Assembly (NCBI GenBank): GCA_024349245.1 | Contig: JALDNG010000006.1 | Span: 186,001 to 250,000, forward strand | Direction of reading: 5' to 3' | Source of the DNA: Neodontobutis hainanensis | Lineage: Eukaryota; Chordata; Actinopteri; Gobiiformes; Odontobutidae | Length of the DNA stretch: 64,000 nt | Part shown: positions 35,375-47,760 of the stretch, piece after piece | Layout of the letters: every line of letters begins with the position of its first letter | How positions within the stretch are numbered: the first letter of the stretch is position 1 | The notes under the pieces: generated by a model | What the model saw: only the letters and a program-made list of their open reading frames with translations | What the model was told of the DNA's origin: nothing | Database searches by the model: none | Made by a program: the position numbers and the translations under genes

Positions 35375-36040
35375 TCAGAAGATTTTGAGTCTCTTTCCAA
35401 CAGCTCTGCCTGCCCTCGGGGCTCTGTGGCTCTGCTGGTCTCTGGACAGTGGGCAGTACTTAATGGTGTGCGCATTGTCTCCGTTGGCACTGCAGAGGGG
35501 GCAGGTGTATGCCCGCAGGATGGGGCACAGCACTCTACCGTCCGCTGTCTTCAGGATGTGAGTTCCGTAAACCTCCTCTGGTGCGCCATTATTCCGACAA
35601 AACACGCACACTTTGGGCTCGGGTTTGCACCTTTGAGCCTGCTTGCGCCTGGAGAGGACGTCCAGTCCAGCGAAGCCGCCTCTGTAAGCGTGACAATCTC
35701 TTTCTGCCAGCGGGGAGTCAGCGGACAGGTGCTCGTAAGGCCTGAGAAGAGAAATGCTCTCTTTGAGGTCGTAGATGGACAGCGGAGGGGAGCCCGGAGG
35801 CGCGCAGCAGCACTCAGCGTGTCCGTCACTGTCCCGGCCGTGTCCAATTACGCAGGGGCACACAGGCGAGTCGTCCAAGCCCAGCGTGGCTTTAAGAGAC
35901 TCTGTTATAGAGTTCGGGCTACACAAGGGACTGTTCGTCTTGTTTTGGCCCACGAGAGTCGACAAACCGAGGTAGTCGTTCCAAAAATTAAAAGTGTAAT
36001 CATACGGAGAGTCCAAGTAGCCGCGGTCTAACACATCCAT
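35375..36040 (-). CDS. nanos1: Nanos homolog 1, CCHC zinc-finger RNA-binding protein
   Basis: Nanos proteins bind RNA with Pumilio and recruit the CCR4-NOT deadenylase to repress translation of target mRNAs, in germ cells and, for nanos1, in the nervous system. This is a single-exon frame of 221 aa starting at [10 protein letters not shown]; the frame is open 7 codons further upstream, but without an ATG. The NOT1-interacting motif is at residues 17-30 ([14 protein letters not shown]). The paired CCHC zinc finger is at 145-196: Cys145, Cys148, His161, Cys172, then Cys180, Cys183, His191 and Cys196, with the family wording '[20 protein letters not shown]' and '[20 protein letters not shown]'. 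The C-terminus is basic (KRLKIF). The lack of introns fits vertebrate nanos1. Length and motif placement are normal. Confidence 0.96.
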   Translation of the reverse strand: MDVLDRGYLDSPYDYTFNFWNDYLGLSTLVGQNKTNSPLCSPNSITESLKATLGLDDSPVCPCVIGHGRDSDGHAECCCAPPGSPPLSIYDLKESISLLRPYEHLSADSPLAERDCHAYRGGFAGLDVLSRRKQAQRCKPEPKVCVFCRNNGAPEEVYGTHILKTADGRVLCPILRAYTCPLCSANGDNAHTIKYCPLSRDQQSHRAPRAGRAVGKRLKIF

Positions 36041-36059
36041 CCTGGAGACAAACAAATAC

Positions 36060-39000
36060 ACGCCCTAGCAGCGGTGTTTATCAGCATGAGTAGCCTGTGC
36101 AGAAGCTCCTCCGTGCTGTAGCTCAGGTCCAGTGTGCACAGCATCAACATGTAGCCGCTGATAAGTTCCCCCAGAATAAAGAGGGGGGCGTGGTCTGGTT
36201 CAAGTTGATTGCGCGCTGGCCCCAGAGGAGGGACTTCAGACTTAGCGCTGGATTATTGAACTGGGAAAATCATTCGTCCTCAGAGAGTGACTTTAATCTG
36301 CAGAAAACAATCGTTACGTGTTACAGAGAAATATTTATCCTTATGCCTGTGAGACCCACTGTCACTCAGCCTTTTGGGGATGGGATGGGGTTTTTCATGG
36401 TCTGACACAGGGCTGTCGTAGTTCTTGGTTTTTGTTTTGGTCTAGTCTTGATTTAGCCCTGTTTTAGTCGTCTATCACTCCTGATTGTTATCGGTATAAT
36501 CGTGTTTATGCTTTGTTAAGGTGCCCCTCTGCTCGTAAAACTGGCAGAAGATGGATGCAGTTTGTTTTGTTATTTAGAAATATCTTGCCTCTTAAATGGC
36601 CTGTGCCAATACATGCACAAACACACGCTCTATAATTCTGATTCACGCAACACTATCTAACTTATCTGGGCCTAACCTTAACCTTGACCCTGCAATATCT
36701 TCAAATTGTTAAAATGTGAGTCTCAAAGTCATGTTCCCTGCCATGAAAATTCCCCCTTTTCATCTGGGTCGACACATACTCAACTCTGTTCCACACACAT
36801 CCCACATAAATATTAAACTTATATATTTAACCATGTTTGTAGCAATGCACATAATGTTGCTTTGAGGAAAAAATATTTTCTTGGTGGCTTACACAGCATG
36901 AACAGCTAAAAATCCTGTGGCAAGGTGCCTTCTTTCTATCGTTTTATTGGATTATGACCTGGATGAGTTAAGCAATCTGGGCTTTTTTTCCATCTGGAGT
37001 TTGTTTTTTCAATGATGTATCCCGCTATCTCCCTCTGTCTGTCTACCATTGCCACTATATAAAGACCTAACCAAAAAAAAACATATAAATGTGTTTACTC
37101 AAGAGTCATTTTAAGAAAGACATGCAAATCAGACATGCATATTTTTTTTCAACAAAGACAAAATGCAAAACAGAAAGACATTGTTGTCAAAAGCACCCTG
37201 GGACATGGAGCACAGTGGAACCACAAAATGAGCTTTTAATGATTAGACCCAAATAGCCTCATTGATTGGCCCACATCATGAACCCGTCCTATAGCCCTGA
37301 ATCCTGTTCTGCTGCACCTGTTCCCCGTCCCCCGAGTCCTGGCTGTGGCTTTGTGCTTGCAGCCAGCCTCCACCTCTTCCTCCTCCTCTTCCTCCTCCGC
37401 CCCATTGTCCCCTCCCTTCCACAACAGCACATTTAAAGTCATTAATATGCATTAAAACGGTGTGTGTTGAGTCAAATCCACTAAGACAGACAGAGCTGTG
37501 ACTGACCTGGCAACGGGACAATGACTGCGCCACTATTTCTGTCACACTTTATGTCAAACAGTAAAAAGCTGCTTAAGTCATTTGCATGTTTCTTGTTTTC
37601 AAAATTAAGTTGAGCACCACTAAGAGGTTTTGAAATGAGTCTTGAACATGGAAAATCTTGAAACACTAAAGAACAAATTGATATGGTATTTTATCAATAC
37701 TTAATCTAAACTTAAGGTCCTTAACTAGGGGAGGAAAAGATGCATGACCCCATAAAATGAGAAAAGGAGAAAAAGTAATCCCACTGTCTCCAGCCATAAA
37801 AGTTTACAGAGTGTATAGACGGCACAAAGCCTTAAGAAAGCCATGTTAGGGAGACGGTGTGTTTGTATGTAGGAATAAATTATCCACTACACCACATGGC
37901 CCGCTTTCAAGGTCACCTCCGGCTCTGCATACACAAAGGAAATCATGAGAGAGCGTTTATAAGATGAATGGCTGCCACATCTCCACAAATAAATTGCACA
38001 GGGGCCAATGTGACATGTGGCAAAGAAGACGCTTCTGAAGCACAGACACAGTTTAAAAAGGAGAATGTGTTCAGCAGCAACAACGGCAATGTGTTTACGT
38101 TTTAAAGAGTTTCATTCAACATCATCAGGGCAAAGGCTAGAGCTGATTTCTTTGAGGTAATCTGAAAGAGAAGACGGCAGAAAAAACAAACACGAGTACA
38201 GTTTCAATGATGTAGAGGTTAGGTAATGTTTGCATGGGCAGGTATCTGTGGTGTTAAAGCAAAGTGAGATGTAAAAGGGTATAATAACGTCCAGCACTGA
38301 ATCCTCATTGTATAATAAAGCCTGACGGACTGTTTATTGACCACAGAGATTAGGTCCAGGTTCATCTGTTCAAATGGCTCAGCATCTGTTGGATACACTT
38401 TAGCCAATATGCTGTTTCTGATCACTTTATGTGTATGTGAAATATCAAATTTTGTATAGTTAAAGGAATCAACGACAAGGGGTGACAGACTGGCCCTAAG
38501 GGAAACATTAGATTAACACCTTAAAAATGGTGTCTCCTAAAAAAGGACTTCAAGAAAGTTTGGTTCATTTGCAGCAAAAACAGTATATTCAGACGGTACT
38601 TTCGGATTCAAATTGAAACCTGGGGTAACTTGTGAAAGTAATAGGAAGTTGAGTCCGGAGAATGGATCCAGCTGAGTGAAACAAAGCATTATTCTCTGCT
38701 GTCTATATTAACTATTAAAAAATACATTTTCACAAGTTTTACAAACTATTCCCAGTTCAGAACTTTAAGTGAGCAACCATTAACTTTGACTATAGATGAT
38801 ATATTTGAGATTAAATTCAACAGGCAACAACTTTAACCTTGTCTGTGAAGGTTTTCATTCATCCAGGCCATGGTTTACTTTAGTTGTCTATATAACTCCT
38901 ATAGGTTGGGCTCTCAAAAATGTTTTTTAGATTTCCACTTGACAGATATATATACAGAAATGTGAAGTTTATTTTGTTTTATTACAATCTATCCATAAGA

Positions 39001-40379
39001 AAGTGTCTAGCTGCAACACAAGTACATCTTTATCAACCAGTTTTTCACTAAATACCATTTTACCACATTTTATTTTAATATTGTTCTGACTGTAGGAACA
39101 GACATAGCAAATAAATAACATGTCATGCTTTTGTCACTTTAGACAAATACAGTCATTGTTTCTTATTGAGTCTATTGCTCCACGCTGTTTGCATCAGTCT
39201 GAGTAAATATAATGGCTTAGAAATGGTTAAAGACCTTCATGAGTAAATACAGTACTTTTACTACAGACTCTGATGGCCTCCTCAGACACAAACAGCCAGA
39301 GCTGCAATGGGCAGACTCTAGTCCCCATTCATCACTGTCAGGTTGAATAGAAAATTAACAAATCCCTTAATTAAAAGACCTCTCTAGACTCTGCTCTGTG
39401 TGCAGCACGTGCCAGCTGCACAGATACGTTGTGCAGCTACAACGCCTTGGCACAAGAGGCACATAAAACGCTCACTTTCATGTAAATAAACACCCCGCAG
39501 CCCCTCGGACCCCTGCTATTCCTGCCCCTGCATTAATTGCAAACTGCATAATGTTTCCGATAAGACAGGGCCATCCCCAGACACAGAGCTGGATCTGAGT
39601 CAGTGGGGGCTTTGATCCTTGACCCCGGACTCCCTTTTGGGAATAAAGGCCTGCTCTCTTAATGGTCTGTCCATCTGTACACCCCCCCACACTCTGCAGC
39701 CCCCCCAGACCGGGCTCCAGAGTTGCCCCCAACCCCAGACACGTGTCACTGTCACCAGCCGCAGCCCGAATGCTAAACAAGCCAAGGTCAACACCAAATT
39801 AAGGGGTGTCTTTTGGCCTGTCAAGTGCTTTGTCACGACCACCGTCCCACTCAATGGGGCCTGCTATTACCTCCCCCAAACTCCACCCCAACAACAGCAG
39901 CAAGAAGCATATAATATACAATGAACATGGTAGCTTTATCTTTCCGGCAGTAAAAGAACATTATTTTTAATTTAAGACAAAAGCCTAAAGACTAGATTAA
40001 GGTTGACCATTTGAGTTTTAAATATGAATTAAAATGCCATGTGAGTCCTTTAGTTACACAATCATTTTACATATTTGTTTAAAATGGTGGGACTTTTATG
40101 AATGTGAAGCAAAATAGAGAAAAACAATATGACAGATGTTCATTAATGAAGCTGGAGTAAACCTGATTTTGACATTTATTATTTTTCAAGCACTAAATGA
40201 GAGGGCAAGTTTTTAATAAAGGGTGACAACCTGATACTGTTACAGTTAACCTTGAAATACTATCTTTGGATTTTAGTTTCCGTTTATGCAAATAGGTAAA
40301 ATTATAAACTTGAATGAACATCAAGGATTTTGTAATACAACAGATCAGAGTTCTGTTTTAGGTTCAGACATTGGAAAAA

Positions 40380-40381
<2 letters not shown>
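36060..40381. other. Gene-poor intergenic DNA
   Basis: No protein-coding gene is supported. The longest frames (36097-36405 plus, 39478-39780 minus, 39619-39924 plus) are antisense pairs over locally GC-rich DNA, without start context or family motifs. Around 37240-37460 and 39470-39900 the sequence is more complex than the AT-rich background, with TTAATGCATATTAATGAC-type homeobox-like words near 37435-37455. Confidence 0.5.

Positions 40382-40436
<55 letters not shown>
40382..40436. repeat. (TA)n microsatellite
   Basis: A pure TA run of about 55 bases. It creates a false open frame of alternating Tyr-Ile codons. Confidence 0.98.
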
Positions 40437-40438
<2 letters not shown>

Positions 40439-43400
40439 GAACGATGTAAGCATTAAAATAGTTCTGGTTGTATACAGGAAATGGTTATGTTTAGAAAGTA
40501 AAATAGTGTTGAGTCTTCTCGCCTGCTACAAAAGTTCATATTCACATGAACTGTTCTTGGTGGATTTGTTACATAAGAAACCTTTCATTTCAGAGACTGT
40601 GTTAAAGTTGTCCAGATCTGAGAGTGCACAGAAGGAGGAAGGACTGCTTCGAGCCCATGGATCAGAAACTTGTTTAACTCACCTAAATCTGTAGAGATTA
40701 GAGAGGGAAGTGGTCAAAGGGCTTAAAGTGTATAGGTACAATGGGGCCGGTGGATTAGAGGAGGATTCGCCGAGCCCCTGTGATGCCCTTCATCTCTGGG
40801 GGTCTGGGCCGGAGCACCTTTGTTGGGTTAACTAACGGCACTTCCCATGAACGCAGTGAGCAGACCAATCCTTTTTTAATGATGCGGGGAAAATTCCATT
40901 GGCCCTGATTACCACAGTTCCTTTTGCGAGCGGCCATTGTCCCACACACACTCTGGTGAGCTTTTAAACTGTGCAGCCAGGCGAGTGGACGGTGAGGCGT
41001 TTGAAGTCCCCCCGAAGTCGTTCATTCCTGTAGAAACAGCCTTTACTGAAACAATGCTGATATGTGCATCTCCTTTATGGAGAACAACACTAACACTATA
41101 CTGCCTGAATTTAACTCACTTGTCTTTGTGGCCATCCATGCATAAAATATATGGTGCACCATAAGGCTTAATGGCTCGTAACATTATACTATAAAGTGGT
41201 GACTGTGTATATCAAAGACAAGGCTTTAAAAGTAACCCTTATTCCTGTGACTGTTATAGTAGATGTAGACAATGGCATTTAGAGATCCACACTTTAAATG
41301 CAATAATCACTGTAACCTTATTTGTCCTCTTTTTGTCCAAAACAGCAACAGATGCTTTACTGTTATTTTGTTTGTTTTCTTTTAACACTTCTGGTACTGA
41401 CCACAGCAAATCAAGAATAGCCCACAAGAGCAGCAGTTTTGGAGATTGTTTTTTTTTTTACCTGCTTCTAATGCCCCTGTGTCAGTCACACTGGGTCACT
41501 TTTAGTATAAGATTACATGTCAGACTGCGCGACTGGACCACAGTGTAATTAGAGAAGCCAAGTGCGTGAAAGACATATAGATAGTAGAAAATATACACAG
41601 ACTATGATTCAGCTATGGTCCACAACTAGCAACACTTGCTAAATATAAATAATAGTGTAGGTGTAAGATATAAACATAAAACCAAAAGAATCATATTTAA
41701 AAACACATTTTGGCCTTTTTCCTGAGACAATATTTTTTTTATTGTTGTTTTATTTTTATATTTACATTTTACACTACTATATTTTATTATCCCAGTGGGG
41801 AAATTCATTGTCAGAAGTCACAACCAGGGGGCACCCAGGTTTGGTGGTGTAGAGTACCCAGAGGAAACCCACCTGAGCACAAGGAGAACCTGTAAACTGT
41901 CCAGTCTGGGAGTCAAACCCTCAACCTTCCTGCTGTGAGGCAACATTGCTGACCACTGCCCACGGTGCTGCCGATATGTACATTTTAATTAAAAGATAGA
42001 ATCTCAGGGATGTCTCGGCGGCTCTACCTGTTCTGTCTGAGCGCAGACCACTTAAAGCAGAGTGGGCCAGATTTAAACCCCAGCTTGGGCCCATTTGTCA
42101 TCCTTTGTCTCTCTTCCTGATTTCCTGTCTATATATTGGCTTTCCCAATCTATCAGAGGCAAAAAGCCAAACTAGATGTTTTAAAAATAGTGTGGAGTGA
42201 AAGAGAGAGTTTACGTTCTGGACAGGGCTCAGTTTAAAAAAGAAATTAGCCCTAAGACTGAATAAAAGTCAAATGACAGTCAGTTGAATTTATGCATACA
42301 GTATGTATCCAATAAACTCATAAAGGTTCAAAAGGTGCCACATGTCATAACCTGCAGAGCCTTGTTCATCAGATAATGTATGTGAGCTGGTAAACCTACT
42401 CTTCAGGCACCTTAAACGATCACTGGGACTGCTTAAGTACCATAATGTGTCCCATATCCCATCTGCAGAACACACACAGACCAGTGGACCCATGTGTGTC
42501 CCGGGACAGGCCTGGCAGCAGTGTGGACAATACCACACAGAGGACCACAGATGGGTCCCGCTCGGTGTAGTCGGTGGCTGGCGCCGCAGTCTGAGTTTGG
42601 GCCAGATGGGCCACCCTCAGAGACAGGCTCAGCTTCAGGCCCAAACAAGGCTGATCTTATTACTGTGGGACAAGCCTGGGTTTGGGGAATCCACTTCAGC
42701 ACAATGTATCTGTCACTGGCGCCTCACCTGTGGGTTGTCAGATGTCTTTTGGAGGTTTCAGTGTTAGTTTTTAATAATTAGAAAACAAGAAAGACACTCT
42801 TAGACAGATGGTTCTCAGGTTTCTCAGAACAATCTACAACATCAAGAGGCTCATTTTACTCTAGGCACCTTAGAACGTTACTGTCTTTTTAGTGAGAGAT
42901 GTGCCGTCCCAACAAGATGATCAAAAGGGAATCTATTTTTAATAGATTACCGTGTCTTTTATGTGTTATGCCTTTAGTTAGGACGGGCTAGTATTACCTT
43001 CAAAACAATCTTACAATAAACTAAACATATTCTATCTCAATTAACAATTTAGTTTTTTCCCTCATAAGTCAAAGAAGAGGTTTGACAAGAGTGCTTTAGA
43101 GGCTCTGAATGTCCGAATGTTGCTGTCTGTAATGGGATCTATATTGTTAGACTCTAGCTGTGAGGCATAACTTCATGTGGTACAGTATATACTATATGTG
43201 CCATGCTTGTAAAGTTAGATGTTTCAGTTTCTAAACACAGAGAGCTGAGGGAAATGAACTCCACACCATTTATAAACAGTAGCGAGTAATGGCCTGTTTT
43301 CTGTTTTCACCTCCTTCCATTGAGAACTTTCTCGTTAACCAGCTCCAAGATTCAGGTTTAATAAATATTAAATCCTAAATCAGCCTCACCCAAAGTCCTG

Positions 43401-44708
43401 CCTTCTTGTTTAAAATTTATACAGAAATATCACAATTTCACCAAGTATTAATTAACATGTCAGCCATTTCTTCCCCAATCCTAAAATATTAATAACAGAG
43501 CTCTAAAATAATTTTGCCCCTGGAGTTTCTCGACTCAAGGTCTCAGAGTGAGACTCCCAAATATAAATGAGTGCATTCGAGAGTGAGAATGTGCTCATTA
43601 TGCAGCGTAAAACCATTCCCAGGGCAAATAAAAGTTTAAAATCAGATATATTTTTTTGGGCAGAGATCAAAAGTTGGACAGCAGTGCTACATTCCTGTCA
43701 GTCCAGAGTCTGTGGATGTCCAGATGGAGCACTATCGGCTTTCACCTAATGGCTCATCTCGAGAACAGGTCGTGTGCTGTTATTTTGAGGTATCTGGGTC
43801 ATCTGCTCTGGTCTACTTTTGGGGGAGAACATAGAAATACAAAGGAAAACAGGAGGAATCATTTAAATTTAAAAAAGCCATTGGTTAGTCAGGTCAATGC
43901 TACGTAACCTTTTCCTTGAACCACCTTTCATCCAAGCATGGATTCTCTCCTGACTTCTTCTGAAAGGGCTGCGTGTGTGAAAGCAAACCATTCATTTTTC
44001 TTTACATGGAGAATATCCTGGGGTGACCTAGACAACCTCTGTGTGTGTTGTCATGTACAAGCAGCGTCTGTAGATGCTCAAGTGACTGGCACCAAAAGTA
44101 GTGTAGGAGGAGCACGACAGTCTTATACTTGGTACATAACTTACCATAACCAACCAAAAAAAGAAGGAAATCTGAATGAGTAATTATTGCAAGTATTGTC
44201 TGTTTTTTAAAAGAGCGTTGGGGTGACTGGCTGTATTGGGATCATGTTTACGGATCCAGGTGAGTCAACGCCAAATATGGGTTCCCTTCGTCAATGGAAA
44301 CATGAAGAAAGACTAGAACTTATTAAGTTTAAGGTAGTGGTCTGCCTTTTTTGAAGTTTAGAGCTTGTCATTTGAGCACATTTTGGTTCAGCCCTGTTTT
44401 TTTTTTACATTTATTTACTTGGCTTGTTTAAGTTGTTTTTAAAGTTTAGTAAAACGTTCAGTCAAATTCTGGTTTTAGTCCTGTTAGGTTAAGTGTTATT
44501 GGTTTTACTCGCAGTTATAGTTTTGTCTTATCCAGATCTCAGAAAAGCGTGACTTAACCCCAAATACTATTTTGCATTAAATCACTAAACCAGTTATTTT
44601 GTTTTTAAACAATATCGAACAAATAGACCCATGTCAGGATTTTAACTCAGGACATGCATATGTAATACACACACAACCAGATGAGGCTCCAAGGCAAAAA
44701 AAAAAAAA
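40437..44708. other. Gene-poor intergenic DNA
   Basis: No gene is supported. Apart from the family I repeat at 41800-41975, it holds unassigned unique-looking sequence. Overlapping frames in both directions at 42290-42780 reflect a stop-poor stretch, not a gene. Confidence 0.5.
41800..41975 (-). repeat. SINE-like family I repeat, minus strand
   Basis: The reverse complement gives 'GCACCGTGGGCAGTGGTCAGCAATGTTGCCTCACAGCAGGAAGGTTGAGGGTTTGACTC' split over a tRNA-like head, then 'GGTTCTCCTTGTGCTCAGGTGGGTTTCCTCTGGGTACTC'. This matches the head and body of the copy at 4085-4478, but the 3' part is missing. Confidence 0.65.
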
Positions 44709-44759
44709 CTAAAACTTTACTGTGACATTTTTTAAAGAAATGTCACAGTAAAGTTTTAG
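44709..44759. repeat. Perfect 22-bp inverted repeat with 7-base loop
   Basis: Left arm 44709-44730, loop TTTAAAG (44731-44737), right arm 44738-44759, no mismatch in 22 pairs. An A-run before the left arm and TTTT after the right arm add a few more pairs beyond one mismatch. The transcribed form would be a stable hairpin. It may be a small foldback element or a small-RNA precursor; the sequence cannot decide. Confidence 0.9.
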
Positions 44760-45729
44760 ATTTTCCTTTGTCGACCCAAAAGAAATCCAGGGTACAGAAA
44801 AAATTCTTCTATTTTTCTTGTCTGGATGATACCATTGTGGCCAAATCACTAACACTGAGTTGTCGCTCATGATTTGGTTCTTACATTAACCCTGATAAGT
44901 CTCATAACTAAGTGCTAGGTCTTAATGTGAGCTGCCAAAACAACTGGATCCCTCCTGCTCCGGTGTCATCCATACTAATAGGACCTGTCGGTTTCTGTCT
45001 TCACTCTGACAGCGTTGCAAGTGGATGAATGGAGACCATCTTCCGAGGTCAAGGTCAGGTTTTGGGCAGATTCCGACTCTGGGGCTCCGTCTTATTGAGA
45101 TCCACATAAACAAAAAGTGGGTTTGAGTGGCAGCACAAGAGACACGTGGGGGGTCGGAATATCCACAGAAGCAGCGCAAGACGGATGGATAGGTTTTCCA
45201 CATTTGGCCCGATTAAGTTTATTATTTGGCTCGTGACTGCATTAGCATGTGATTATACGGGTATCCTACAGAGGAGGGAGACATGTTTAAGTTTGGAGAA
45301 CAAAGAGGGGAAATGAGCGCAGACGGTGGTCACCTGAGTCTCTTTATACACTCCAGCAAATGAGATGGTTTGCTTCAGCTGTGACAGGGAAAATTACATG
45401 TAGACGCATAAAAAACAGCAGGCCAAATGCATAAAGATAGAGTTTTTTTTATTGTGGGATAAAAGTCAAATTAAATAAGGATCATTGCTAAATTATGTAC
45501 GGTATTTACAATGAAAAATAGCAGCACAATTTATTGGTTTATTTATGAGCCTTTGGTTAAAAGAACGGAGGCCAGTTGGAGCATATAGACCAGAGGCTGG
45601 GGTTCACAATGAGCCTTAAGAGCGTTCACAGTTATGCTGATCTGGTTAAGATTAAGATTGTCCTTCGGTCAGTTTTAAGTTAAAGATAAAGTCGAGGCCG
45701 AAATCAGAGCATCATACATACTGCTTCAA

Positions 45730-45864
45730 GATGAAAAGACTCCCACACACTGTCTACCTTGCAAACAGTGAGATTTATTTAAAGACCAAACAAAGCAACA
45801 TTTCGGCACTAGGCCTTACATCAGGCAAATGGTAAGTTAGACAGTGTGAGGGAGTGTTTTCATC
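45730..45864. mobile_element. MITE-like element with 33-bp terminal inverted repeats
   Basis: Arms 45730-45762 and 45832-45864 are inverted copies with 29 of 33 matching positions (GATGAAAA...CTGTCTA). Between them is 'CAACATTTCGGCACTAGGCCTTACATCAGGC', a style of sequence that recurs in short non-autonomous animal transposons. At 135 bases there is no room for coding. No clear target-site duplication is visible next to the arms. Confidence 0.65.
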
Positions 45865-46359
45865 CTAATGTTTTGTGAGCCTCATGCTCTCCTACGCACC
45901 TGTCCTTAGAAACAGATGTAGGAACAAATTTAGTCTCTGCACCAATGATTCTTCACAACGGAGTGGAAGGGAGGGGTTTGTGATAAAATTATCAATTATC
46001 TTACATTTGAAAAAATGTTTTCCATGCAGTTCATAGACAAATCTTTACTGCCCTTAATCATAGTCTAGAGGCCTTTAGGACCAAGTGAAAGCACTTCATA
46101 GCAAGACAAGAATAAATCTATTTAAAGGGATCTATTGTGGTGAAAGTAATGTAAGTATTATACTGACAGAAAAACAGTGTTTCACTCTTTAAGACGAAGA
46201 AGGAAAAACAACAGGCGCTGGGTCTGGGACTGCGCTCTCCCCTTTTCTCTCCATCCACGAGCAAACATTTCTCCCTGACTCTTTTGTTTGCCCAGATCCA
46301 GGTTACCATGGCGACACACTGGCGCTTTATGAGCACCTCATCCCTCATCTAAATATTCC

Positions 46360-46680
46360 TAGTTATCTATGGTAATGAAATGCACACACCATTATCTGGC
46401 TTAATGAAATAGACTCTGTTGTCTCTGATTAGAGCGAAGAGAGCTTTATTTCTCTTGTGTTGCGCAGGCAGTGATTACGACTGCACCAACTCCGCGTTTC
46501 TGTTGTGATCCTCACACAATAAAGATACAGTGTGGGGTTGCTGTGAGCAGCCCTTGCTTTGTGGCTTATGTGCTTTAGTGACTGTTTGATTGCTCTAATT
46601 GGCCCCGGCAACAGTGGCTCCTACAGCTTTGTGACAGACTCACTGCTGCTCTGCTTCATAACTACAGCATTCTGCAGAAC
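46360..46680. promoter_or_regulatory. Candidate conserved non-coding element
   Basis: About 320 bases of balanced composition without repeats. It carries several AT-core words (TAATGAAAT, CTAATTGG, TGATTAGAG) between GC-richer stretches such as GGCCCCGGCAACAGTGGC. The style resembles vertebrate developmental enhancers. This is inference only; no alignment was done. Confidence 0.25.
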
Positions 46681-47394
46681 TAGAAATAGATTATGGCATT
46701 AAATTTACATAACATACCACAAGCTGCAGTGAGAAATGACAACACACAGATAAAAAAGTCATAATTATATAAGAACATCTGATGGTAACTCTTTGATCCA
46801 AGCCTCACAGAAAATACCAACTTTAGAAAACAACTCATAATGGAGTATGGCAGGTTGAGTAATTACAGGACTGTGTTAAATATTCACAGAATAAATTAAA
46901 ACTTCTCTACAGCACAATGTGCCGGTTAAGGGTGTATGAGGGAAAATATAGCTGAAAGAATGTATCAAAATGGTCAAAACTATCTTTTCAATAGTGTATA
47001 ATCACTTTAAAATAACAAGCTTTGGCATTTGTCCATGTTTTAAAAAATAGGAATGTAAAGCCTAGAACCCACTGGATGTGTTATTCTTTCCTGTTTATGT
47101 TTGTACAGCAGCCCACAGTGAACAATGTTGTTTTTTTTAGCCTACATTTACATGTTTGCACTAAGGTATAAGGTATAATCACCATTCAACATTATTCTAC
47201 CATAGCTGTTCACATGTTATAACAAGGCATGCAAGGTGTGAAAGAGGCCAAAAACTACACCCCCCTTATGGTTGTATTCTGGACATGGCGCTGACGCTTC
47301 GTATGGTCGGTCTTGGACTGTGCACAGGCTGGTGTAGACTAATATGGGCCAAAGAAGCTGTTGTGATAAACCCTGCACTCTCTACTGTGCTGCA

Positions 47395-47760
47395 GATATT
47401 CTTTCTATTTGATTGGGCCTCTGTTTACAGGCAGCCGGGCTGTTGCTAATGAATATTTCACTGCCTGCACATAATAACAGTCCCATGATGGCCACTGCGA
47501 ATAACTCCAGCGGCCGTTTGTTCAGTTTTGATAAATCTGCATGTGAGTCTAAGCCTGGGTTTTATTGCTGACCTTTTCACTCTCGGCTGTTGTCCTTTTA
47601 CCCGCGGGACCCCCGTTCGGTCGCTCCTGCGCTCTAACACAGTGGCCTCGGTCTCTGTGTCTGTGAGAAGCCAGGGAAATAAAGCATCCATTTGCATTAC
47701 GCAATTTCATGCATTATTCAAAGGTTCGGAGAATCATTTCACCTAGACAACTCCTCAGAG
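47395..47760. promoter_or_regulatory. Candidate conserved non-coding element
   Basis: Complex, non-repetitive block with 'CTAATGAATATTTCACTG', 'ATAATAACAGTCCCATGATGG' and 'CCAGCGGCCGTTTG', different in texture from the AT-rich flanks. Open frames on both strands are short. Inference only. Confidence 0.25.

Noticed and set aside
35345..36031. 228-codon plus-strand frame opposite nanos1
   Set aside because: It has the same span as nanos1 on the other strand. Only the minus strand gives the NOT1-interacting motif and CCHC fingers.
42290..42781. Overlapping frames on both strands (82-106 codons)
   Set aside because: Frames in both directions over the same bases show a stop-poor stretch. No family motif or splice support was seen.
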